DNA of 5,853 nucleotides. It comes from Nitrososphaerales archaeon TH5888. GTDB lineage: Archaea > Thermoproteota > Nitrososphaeria > Nitrososphaerales > Nitrososphaeraceae. Positions 1-4,716 of the stretch are shown here, piece by piece. The DNA is taken from the NCBI GenBank assembly GCA_014523595.1, contig JAATVN010000153.1:1-5853 (forward strand). The letters run 5' to 3'. The first letter of the stretch is position 1. The number at the start of each line of letters is the position of its first letter. The translations under genes and the position numbers were made by a program. The notes below the pieces were generated by a model that saw only the letters and a program-made list of their open reading frames with translations, was not told the origin of the DNA and made no database searches.

Positions 1-1
1 A

Positions 2-751
2 TTAATTGAAGAAATGAATGCGGTAGAAGTTCGGAAAATCATAAATGAAAAAACCGTTGCGATTCTAGTGTTTGGAGCTTGTGAAAACCATGGAGATCAT
101 ATGCCATTCGGATCAGATTTTATCTTCCCTGCCGAAATTGCAAAAAGGGTTGCTACTAACATTAGTAACGTTATTGTTCTTCCTGCGATTCCGTATGGAG
201 TCAGTTTGCATCACGATAAATTTCAAATGACTATGAGTATTAATCCTGAAACTATGATAGGCATAATTTCTGATCTACTTTCAAGTCTTAATCAGAATCA
301 GATAAGCCGCGTTCTCATAATAAATGGCCATGATGGAAATATTGGTCCGATAGAAATTGCAGCCAGATGTATCAAAAACAAACATCCTGAGATGACGATT
401 GCATGTTTGGAATCTTGGTGGGTTTTAGTAGGCCAGTTAAAGAAAGATCTGTTTGAAGTTTGGAATGGACTTGGTCATGGTGGTGAAGCAGAAACTTCTG
501 CAGTTCTTGCGGTTCGTCCAGATTTAGTAAACTTGGCCTCTGCTCCAAAGGATGTTATTCCAAGATTACCTGAGAATATTAGAATATTTTGGAAATTTGA
601 CGAATTAACTTCCACTGGAGCCACCGGTGCTCCTCAAAAAGCGAATATCAAAAAGGGCAACGAAATACTACGAACGCTAGAGGATATCTTGATTTCATTC
701 ATAAAAGAAATGGAATCATTAGATTGGAAATATGGTCTGTATTTGAAATAG
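2..751 (+). CDS. Creatininase-family metal-dependent amidohydrolase (ArfB/MftE-like), probably 5'-partial
   Basis: Cytosolic metalloenzyme of the creatininase superfamily, which opens or removes amide groups (creatinine, formamides as in archaeal ArfB of F420/riboflavin synthesis, or the mycofactocin peptide by MftE). Numbered from the ATG at 14, the first metal motif is GACENHGDHMPFGSD with likely ligands E24, H26 and D35. NGHDGN follows at 104-109 with H106, then HGGEAETS at 155-162 with H155, E158 and E160. These match the family pattern (E-x-H, D, NGHxGN, HxGExETS). Length, about 245 aa, is normal. The frame is open to the window edge and the residues just before the ATG, LIEE, resemble the usual family N-terminus (L-E-E-M-x-x-x-E-V), so the true start is probably upstream of the window; ATG 14 is the alternative. 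The family is certain, but the substrate cannot be read from sequence. A role as ArfB deformylase is attractive because thaumarchaeota make F420, but this is inference. The gene is convergent with the zinc-ribbon gene. Confidence 0.88.
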   Translation, partial: LIEEMNAVEVRKIINEKTVAILVFGACENHGDHMPFGSDFIFPAEIAKRVATNISNVIVLPAIPYGVSLHHDKFQMTMSINPETMIGIISDLLSSLNQNQISRVLIINGHDGNIGPIEIAARCIKNKHPEMTIACLESWWVLVGQLKKDLFEVWNGLGHGGEAETSAVLAVRPDLVNLASAPKDVIPRLPENIRIFWKFDELTSTGATGAPQKANIKKGNEILRTLEDILISFIKEMESLDWKYGLYLK

Positions 752-845
752 TGGTTTTTCTTCAACCTATAGTTCATGCTAGATTGAATTCACATTAATA
801 TTGTCATCAATACATTTTTCTTGTTTTTGATTCTTGAATCAGAGA
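752..845 (+). terminator. T-rich convergent intergenic region, probable terminator
   Basis: Right after the stop of the amidohydrolase gene comes a T5 run at about 755-759. Two more T5 runs follow at about 814-828. Archaeal transcription typically ends at such T-rich stretches. At 828-841 there is a perfect small inverted repeat, TGATTC-TT-GAATCA, just beyond the last T run and just downstream of the zinc-ribbon stop on the other strand. On that other strand the hairpin is followed by A rather than T, so it does not look like an intrinsic terminator for that gene. The call rests on base composition only. Confidence 0.4.
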
Positions 846-1058
846 TTACTTTAATGTATACAAAGAGAAATCACATTCTTCACAAAGATAATAGAGTCTG
901 TCAAAGTCCGAGCATAAAGTCATGACATTATAGCATCTTGGACATCCTATTTCATGTTCAATAGTGTCGCTAACTGTTCTTTCCTCTTCATGTTGATTTC
1001 CGATTCCTATAATATATTGCGATTCCAATTCTGCTTTATTCATTCGCTTATTTCTCAT
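846..1058 (-). CDS. Small zinc-ribbon protein, function unknown
   Basis: A short protein (70 aa from the ATG at 1058) whose C-terminal half is a zinc ribbon: C39-P-R-C42 and C59-E-E-C62, 16 residues apart, with a hydrophobic YYLCEECDFSLY strand typical of a treble-clef or ribbon fold. C49 is an extra cysteine. The N-terminal part is charged and polar with no recognisable domain and no membrane segment. It is probably a DNA-, RNA- or protein-binding accessory factor, as many small archaeal zinc ribbons are, but no specific partner can be named. Start choice is open: ATG 1043 gives 65 aa, ATG 1058 gives 70 aa, and GTG 1079 gives 77 aa. The GTG lies about 25 nt from a TATA-like box and would suit a leaderless mRNA. 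The frame stays open to a TTG at 1214, but that extension is Ser-rich, unfolded-looking and would run over the malic-enzyme promoter, so I reject it. Confidence 0.72.
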   Translation of the reverse strand: MRNKRMNKAELESQYIIGIGNQHEEERTVSDTIEHEIGCPRCYNVMTLCSDFDRLYYLCEECDFSLYTLK

Positions 1059-1100
1059 TGATACTTTGTGTGAAGACACTTGTGAAAGTTCAAAATTATG

Positions 1101-1110
1101 ATTTATAAGA
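1101..1110 (-). promoter_or_regulatory. TATA-like box for the zinc-ribbon gene
   Basis: Read on the minus strand the sequence is TCTTATAAAT, a good archaeal box A. A start about 25 nt downstream would fall near 1080, directly at the GTG codon 1079 and 22 nt before ATG 1058. No Shine-Dalgarno-like sequence stands before any of the candidate starts. The neighbourhood is AT-rich, so chance occurrence is possible. Confidence 0.4.
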
Positions 1111-1214
1111 TATGTATAACTTGATAGAGAGGGGGAGGATAAAGATGAATTTCCTTCCCGTACCCAGATGCTATAAACATGACTAATCTGGATTATCCAA
1201 TTCACAATGGGCAA

Positions 1215-1226
1215 AATAAAATATAA
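1215..1226 (+). promoter_or_regulatory. TATA box of malic enzyme gene, leaderless TTG start
   Basis: AATAAAATATAA is centred about 28 nt before the TTG at 1249, the standard archaeal distance from box A to the transcription start. There is no purine-rich ribosome site between it and the TTG, and the frame is closed by TGA at 1228-1230. A leaderless mRNA starting at or next to the TTG is therefore the simplest reading. Confidence 0.55.
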
Positions 1227-1248
1227 TTGAGCCCATAATTGGATACAT

Positions 1249-2469
1249 TTGACACTTAGAGATGACGCAATTAACCTTCATAGAATGTTGAAGGGAAAAA
1301 TCGAAATACGAAGTAGGGTTTCATTAGACAATGCATCTGAAGAAAGGGGGACATTAGGACTAATTTATACTCCTGGAGTAGCATATGTTGCCTTAGAGAT
1401 AAGTAATCACAAAAAATTAGCATATGATTACACGTCAAAATGGAATAATGTAGCAATAATATGTGATGGAACGAGAGTTCTAGGATTGGGCAATATTGGT
1501 CCAGAAGGTGCTTTGCCCGTAATGGAGGGAAAGTCTGTCTTATTCAAAGCACTAGGAGATATTAATGCAATTCCATTATGCATTAACACTCAAGACAAGG
1601 AAGAAATAATCAGATTTGTTAAATTAATACAACCTAATTTTGGTGCTATAAATATAGAGGATATCGAGTCACCGAAAGTGCTAGAAATTGTTGAAAGACT
1701 GAGTAAGGAAGTATCAATACCTGTTTTTCATGATGATCAACATGGTACTGCAATAATTACTCTTGCAGCACTCATAAATGCTCTCAAGTTAGTAAAAAAA
1801 GAACTTAGCAAGGTACGTGTTGTAATATCAGGTTCTGGCTCAGCTGGATATGGAATATTCAAGATTTTACAAACGGCAGGATGTAAAGACATTATTGTCA
1901 CTGATACTAAAGGTGCAATATTTGATGGAAGAGTGGATATTGATGATCAGAACCCATACAAAAAAGACATAGCCAATAACACAAATATTGGAAAATTAAA
2001 TGGGACTTTGCCGGAACTAATCAGTAAGTCAGATGTATTTATCGGGGTGTCTGGAAAAGCTGGTATTTTAAATAAGCAAATGATAGAATCCATGAATAAA
2101 GATGCAATAGTATTTGCCTTAAGTAATCCGGATCCTGAAATAGTCCCTAGTTTTGCGCTAAAGTATGGTGCAAAAATTGTTGCAACAGGTAGATCGGATT
2201 TTCCTAATCAAATTAACAATGCAGTAGTATTTCCGTCAGTATTTAGAGCGTTGCTGGATCTTCGAGTCAATAATATAAGTGAGTTTATGCTTGAATCTGT
2301 GGCGCATGCTATTGCGAGTATAGTTGAAGACATTCACCTTAGAAATGATTACATAATTCCAAAAGTTGATGACCCCAGAATACTGCCCATCGTTACAAAA
2401 ACCATAAAGAAAGTCCTTAGCAGACATATTAAAAACAAAGTTGATTCTAAATCCATTACAAAAAATTAG
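1249..2469 (+). CDS. NAD(P)-dependent malic enzyme (oxaloacetate-decarboxylating malate dehydrogenase)
   Basis: Oxidatively decarboxylates malate to pyruvate and CO2 with reduction of NAD or NADP; a cytosolic link between the C4-acid pool and pyruvate. The N-terminal malic domain carries YTPGVA with catalytic Tyr40, LGLGNIGPEGALPVMEGK with catalytic Lys95, and the divalent-metal residues E137-D138 and D162-D163 in VFHDDQHGTA. The Rossmann domain has GSGSAG at 195-200 (GAGAAG in most relatives), an Asp at 219 near the end of the second strand, SNPDPE at 292-297, and ATGRSDFPNQINN at 312-324. IIPKVDDPR closes the fold near residue 365. At 406 aa it is the short form, without the C-terminal phosphotransacetylase-like domain of MaeB-type enzymes. 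Start: TTG 1249 is chosen because DDAINLHR matches the conserved N-terminal helix of the family; the first ATG (1285) would remove it. Asp219 hints at NAD preference, but cofactor choice is not settled by sequence. Confidence 0.95.
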   Translation: MTLRDDAINLHRMLKGKIEIRSRVSLDNASEERGTLGLIYTPGVAYVALEISNHKKLAYDYTSKWNNVAIICDGTRVLGLGNIGPEGALPVMEGKSVLFKALGDINAIPLCINTQDKEEIIRFVKLIQPNFGAINIEDIESPKVLEIVERLSKEVSIPVFHDDQHGTAIITLAALINALKLVKKELSKVRVVISGSGSAGYGIFKILQTAGCKDIIVTDTKGAIFDGRVDIDDQNPYKKDIANNTNIGKLNGTLPELISKSDVFIGVSGKAGILNKQMIESMNKDAIVFALSNPDPEIVPSFALKYGAKIVATGRSDFPNQINNAVVFPSVFRALLDLRVNNISEFMLESVAHAIASIVEDIHLRNDYIIPKVDDPRILPIVTKTIKKVLSRHIKNKVDSKSITKN

Positions 2470-2549
2470 TTTCAATAGCTGCATTTCCTGCGTTTCCACT
2501 CAGAAGACCAATTCTAGCACACATTTCTTGAATGAAGACTATGATTCAC

Positions 2550-2571
2550 TAATAAAAGATCTGTTTTATTA
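2550..2571. terminator. AT stem-loop between convergent genes, candidate two-way terminator
   Basis: TAATAAAA at 2550-2557 pairs perfectly with TTTTATTA at 2564-2571 around a 6-base loop, GATCTG. The repeat lies in the 129-bp gap where malic enzyme (plus) and bluB (minus) converge. Each strand carries a T4 run in the distal arm, so it could stop transcription from either side. The stem has no G-C pairs and would be weak as a hairpin; in archaea the T run may matter more than the fold. The rest of the gap (2470-2598) holds nothing else recognisable. Confidence 0.45.
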
Positions 2572-2598
2572 TGGTTATAATTATTTAATAACATAATA

Positions 2599-3330
2599 TT
2601 ACTTATTTGAACTATCATCCAGCTTCTGTATCATCATGTTTGTATTGTTCCAATTATTTAATTCAGTGTTATTCCAGTCTTCAAAGTGAATTACTTTAGA
2701 GAGTATCGTTCTTTTCAACCAACCAGCCCTTTCCAAATCTGGTCTAACTTCAAATTTATTTACATATCCCAAGCAAAGATATGCAATCGGTTTAACACGA
2801 TTGGGTATCGCTAAAATCTTGCGTAAATCTTCAATTGAGAGTATACTTACCCAACCTACTCCAATTCCTTCGGCCCTTGCTGCTAACCACAAGTTCTGTA
2901 TAGCACAACAAACACTATATTCACCGGTTTCTGGTATTGAGGTTCTTCCTAAAATAAATGGCCCAAACCTTTCAGGATCATATGTGACACAAATATTAAT
3001 ATCAGATTCTAGAATTCCCTCTAATTTTAGCCTGACATATTTATCTTGTCTATCTGAATCGTTATCAAGTAATGAAATAGATTTTTCTCGTTCCTGTGTA
3101 AAGGAATCTTTGACTTTTAATTTTGTGGTCTTATTCTTTATTAATATAAAATCCCAGGGCTGCGAGAAACCAACAGATGGAGCGTGATGAGCTGCATTCA
3201 AAATTTTAACAAGTACGTCATCTGGAATTTTTTTATCAATAAAATGAGATCTGACATCTCTTCTAGAAAAAACGGCCTTGTATAGACCCTCTTTTTCAGT
3301 CATTGTAAAAGAATCAAGATCGATAGACAT
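2599..3330 (-). CDS. bluB: 5,6-dimethylbenzimidazole synthase BluB
   Basis: BluB uses O2 to break down its own reduced FMN, giving 5,6-dimethylbenzimidazole, the lower base of cobalamin, plus erythrose 4-phosphate. The protein has the nitroreductase fold and the BluB-specific signatures: F-S-RRDVR at 21-27, AAHHAPSVGFSQPWDFILI at 46-64, YVRLKLEGI at 98-106, LGRTSIPETGEYSVCCAIQNLWLAARAEGIGVGWVSI at 127-163, and IAYLCLGYV near 185-193. Asp25 and Ser162 fall where the Sinorhizobium enzyme has its key Asp32 and Ser167, with nearly the same spacing. These motifs separate it from ordinary nitroreductases. At 243 aa it is slightly long because of an Asn-rich C-terminal tail of about 25 residues without homology I recognise. 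ATG 3330 is preferred because a TATA box sits about 33 nt upstream; ATG 3303 would also keep the whole fold. It lies downstream of the stress-protein gene on the same strand but has its own promoter. Confidence 0.93.
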   Translation of the reverse strand: MSIDLDSFTMTEKEGLYKAVFSRRDVRSHFIDKKIPDDVLVKILNAAHHAPSVGFSQPWDFILIKNKTTKLKVKDSFTQEREKSISLLDNDSDRQDKYVRLKLEGILESDINICVTYDPERFGPFILGRTSIPETGEYSVCCAIQNLWLAARAEGIGVGWVSILSIEDLRKILAIPNRVKPIAYLCLGYVNKFEVRPDLERAGWLKRTILSKVIHFEDWNNTELNNWNNTNMMIQKLDDSSNK

Positions 3331-3357
3331 TTTCTGTTGTCAGATCTTGGCTATGAT

Positions 3358-3367
3358 TGTATATTTC
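3358..3367 (-). promoter_or_regulatory. TATA-like box for bluB
   Basis: The minus-strand sequence GAAATATACA is centred about 33 nt before the ATG at 3330, implying a leader of only a few bases. There is no Shine-Dalgarno site in between. Two short inverted repeats lie just upstream (3382-3397 and 3399-3420). No sequence like a cobalamin riboswitch is present. Confidence 0.45.
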
Positions 3368-3381
3368 GTCATAATAATAGT

Positions 3382-3420
3382 CATCCCATGTTGGATGTGA
3401 CATGAAAATATGTTCATGAC
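3382..3420. repeat. Two adjacent short inverted repeats upstream of bluB
   Basis: CATCC at 3382-3386 pairs with GGATG at 3393-3397 around a 6-base spacer. Immediately next to it, GACATGA at 3399-3405 pairs with TCATGAC at 3414-3420 with one mismatch. The pair fills most of the space between the stop of the stress-protein gene and the bluB TATA box. It may be an operator for bluB, a 3'-end structure for the upstream transcript, or chance; nothing in the sequence decides. Confidence 0.3.
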
Positions 3421-3428
3421 AGTCATCA

Positions 3429-3854
3429 TTACCTTATTAACAAAACTGCACATGGCGAGTGATGTAAAATCTTGCTTGAGACGCTGCCCAGTATTAGTTC
3501 CTTAAACTTTCCCATACCTCTACTTCCCATGATTAGAAGGTCAAATTTCTCTTTTGTGCTATAATTCAAAATTACGGAAGCAGGATTTCCCTGAAGAAGA
3601 AGAGTGTTTATAGTCAATCCTTTTTGAGTAGCAATCTCTGAACACTTTGATAGTATATCTTGATTTTCTTTTTTGTAGGCTTCTAGCAATTCACTTAACA
3701 GTTTTTCTGATTCTATATGAGTTATTGGAACTTGTTCCATTACGTGAACTACAGTAATATTTGAACCTAATTTTTCTGAAAGAAGTAATGCTGCATCTAA
3801 GGCTCTGTAGGAATTATCCGATCCATCAACAGGTACTAGTATATTTGTAAACAA
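3429..3854 (-). CDS. Universal stress protein, single UspA domain, ATP-binding type
   Basis: A cytosolic nucleotide-binding protein of the UspA family, usually a dimer that tunes survival under stress by a mechanism not fixed for the family. The whole 141-aa protein is one Usp domain. It opens with the first beta strand and loop FTNILVPVDGSDNS, with the ATP-contacting Asp10 and Ser12. It closes with the nucleotide motif G-S-R-G at 109-112, nine residues, then G-S at 122-123, i.e. the G-2x-G-9x-G-S pattern of ATP-binding Usps, followed by SKILHHSPCAVLLIR. The start is a TTG at 3854: it places the conserved NILVPVDGS strand at the N-terminus exactly as in the family and sits about 30 nt from a TATA-like box. 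The gap of 98 bp to bluB and the separate bluB promoter argue against a tight operon. Confidence 0.93.
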   Translation of the reverse strand: MFTNILVPVDGSDNSYRALDAALLLSEKLGSNITVVHVMEQVPITHIESEKLLSELLEAYKKENQDILSKCSEIATQKGLTINTLLLQGNPASVILNYSTKEKFDLLIMGSRGMGKFKELILGSVSSKILHHSPCAVLLIR

Positions 3855-3879
3855 TAAAGATTATTATTTTACTTGTGTC

Positions 3880-3888
3880 TAATATATG
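3880..3888 (-). promoter_or_regulatory. TATA-like box for the universal stress protein gene
   Basis: Minus-strand ACATATATTA around these positions lies about 30 nt before the TTG start at 3854. No ribosome-binding sequence separates them (the leader is A/T only), which again suggests a leaderless or nearly leaderless mRNA. Confidence 0.45.
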
Positions 3889-3898
3889 TAACATCTAT

Positions 3899-3950
3899 TG
3901 CCAATCTAGTTTCAGTTTTAAAATTTGACCTCCTATACCATAGATTGGTA
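3899..3950. repeat. Imperfect inverted repeat, 10-bp arms, 32-base spacer
   Basis: TGCCAATCTA at 3899-3908 and TAGATTGGTA at 3941-3950 pair with a single G-T wobble. The repeat lies just upstream of the stress-protein TATA box and downstream of the secreted-protein gene. It could be an operator or a 3' structure. The long spacer makes a simple terminator hairpin unlikely. Confidence 0.3.
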
Positions 3951-3973
3951 AATGAAAAATAAGTCTGGATAAT

Positions 3974-3999
3974 AGAAAGAAAGAAAGAAATTAAAAAAG
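3974..3999 (-). terminator. Pyrimidine/T-rich terminator after the secreted acidic protein gene
   Basis: On the minus strand, about 25 nt after the stop codon, there is a T6 run followed by four TTTC units. On the plus strand this reads as a (GAAA)n microsatellite-like run at 3974-3990. T-rich tracts of this kind are the usual archaeal termination signal. There is no clear GC hairpin before it. Confidence 0.5.
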
Positions 4000-4024
4000 T
4001 TGGACTACTTGTGGATCCTAATTT

Positions 4025-4351
4025 TCAATAGGCGTAATCTGAGTCTTCAAAGCATCTAAGTACTTCATAGTCTGCTAGATTATTTGAAAGATCTTGTCTA
4101 TTTTCTATGCAACCTTGTGTTTCAATATCTTCTTGTTTGAAGATTTTCGAATCTTTGAATTCGTTCCAATCCATATCATCGTCATTATCCTTACCATTGT
4201 CAATATCTTTTACAAATTCCTCCATAGTGTCATCATCATCCCAGATATCGGCATATGCTTGTTCACTTGTTGCAACAACTAGGGCTCCAAACATAAAGGT
4301 CAACAATGAAGACAATAGAAAGATGGTTTTCATTGGTTGTTTCTTGCTCAT
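4025..4351 (-). CDS. Small secreted, strongly acidic protein of unknown function
   Basis: A 108-aa protein I do not recognise. The N-terminus is a clear Sec-type signal peptide: basic MSKKQPMKT, a hydrophobic core from about residue 10 to 27, then SEQAYA with likely cleavage after Ala34. The predicted mature chain of 74 residues has about 26 Asp/Glu against 7 Lys/Arg, mostly in runs such as DDDD at 38-41 and DNDDDMDWNEF at 55-65. Two cysteines, C81 and C100, could form one disulfide. There is no second membrane segment or anchor motif, so release to the cell exterior or pseudoperiplasm is likely. The acidic stretch resembles the second half of an EF-hand loop but lacks the full spacing, so calcium binding is only a guess. 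ATG 4351 gives a normal signal-peptide n-region and lies about 26 nt from a TATA-like box; ATG 4333 is the alternative. Confidence 0.75.
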   Translation of the reverse strand: MSKKQPMKTIFLLSSLLTFMFGALVVATSEQAYADIWDDDDTMEEFVKDIDNGKDNDDDMDWNEFKDSKIFKQEDIETQGCIENRQDLSNNLADYEVLRCFEDSDYAY

Positions 4352-4370
4352 TGCCTATGGGTTACGTTCA

Positions 4371-4383
4371 TCATAAATAAATT
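4371..4383 (-). promoter_or_regulatory. TATA-like box for the secreted acidic protein gene
   Basis: Minus-strand AATTTATTTATGA is centred about 26 nt before the ATG at 4351, which would make the message start at or very near the start codon. No Shine-Dalgarno-like sequence is seen. The surroundings are very AT-rich, lowering the weight of this match. Confidence 0.4.
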
Positions 4384-4716
4384 AATACATTATAGTAATT
4401 TCATATAATGGCTATTTGAATTATAAATATCTTATATGTACACTGCTTTAATATAATTTATTTAATTTAGTTGTTATTTTATTGAAAAATCCTCTAAGGT
4501 TGGTTATCTATTTCTATAGAAAATTATACCTATTGTAACGGATATCTAAAATAATCTAATTACGTTTTATATATTTTCTAGATTTTCTAGGCAATTTGGA
4601 TCAACAAAGTTACACTAGAAGTAAAACATATTGCACATGAAACCAGATTTATAAAAATATTGTCTGTTCAAGCTACACGTAGTTTATGAGAGGTGTGTAA
4701 CAAATTATATCCCCTG
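4384..4716. other. AT-rich gene-free gap between glyA and the secreted-protein gene
   Basis: About 330 bp with no convincing reading frame and no tRNA or rRNA fold that I can see. It contains a 12-bp perfect palindrome, TTTCTATAGAAA, at 4511-4522 and a tandem 9-bp repeat, ATTTTCTAG twice, at 4573-4590. A strong TATA-like run lies at 4648-4661. The glyA 3' untranslated region must lie in the right-hand part. The left part is the upstream region of the secreted-protein gene. A small non-coding RNA is possible but not shown. Confidence 0.5.
4648..4661. promoter_or_regulatory. Orphan TATA-like element or glyA terminator
   Basis: On the plus strand, TTTATAAAAATATT is a near-ideal archaeal box A that would direct transcription from about 4677 rightward into the glyA 3' end, antisense to it. 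On the minus strand the same bases give AATATTTTTATAAA, a T5-containing tract about 55-70 nt after the glyA stop, which would serve as an archaeal terminator. The terminator reading is simpler; both remain open. Confidence 0.35.

Noticed and set aside
1059..1214. N-terminal extension of the zinc-ribbon frame to a TTG at 1214
   Set aside because: The added 52 residues are Ser-rich and show no fold, and the extension would overlap the malic-enzyme promoter. Only the possible GTG at 1079 is kept as an alternative.
2236..2499. Minus-strand open frame overlapping the malic-enzyme 3' end
   Set aside because: Its sequence mirrors the conserved malic enzyme coding region and has no recognisable feature.
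2801..3187. Plus-strand open frame of 128 codons opposite bluB
   Set aside because: It lies wholly inside the strongly conserved bluB gene on the other strand and has no domain of its own; an antisense shadow.
3331..3428. Cobalamin riboswitch before bluB
   Set aside because: The gap is under 100 bp, the TATA box implies almost no leader, and no B12-box-like sequence is seen.
3974..3990. CRISPR or other repeat array
   Set aside because: It is a simple four-base (GAAA) run without spacers, better explained as a T-rich terminator on the minus strand.
4035..4200. EF-hand calcium site in the secreted protein
   Set aside because: The acidic segment ends in D-W-N-E-F as an EF loop might, but the first ligand position is Gly and the central Gly is missing, so a true EF-hand is not supported.
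4094..4376. Two plus-strand open frames opposite the secreted acidic protein
   Set aside because: They are the complement of the acidic gene; the minus-strand frame has a signal peptide, a promoter and a terminator, while these have none.
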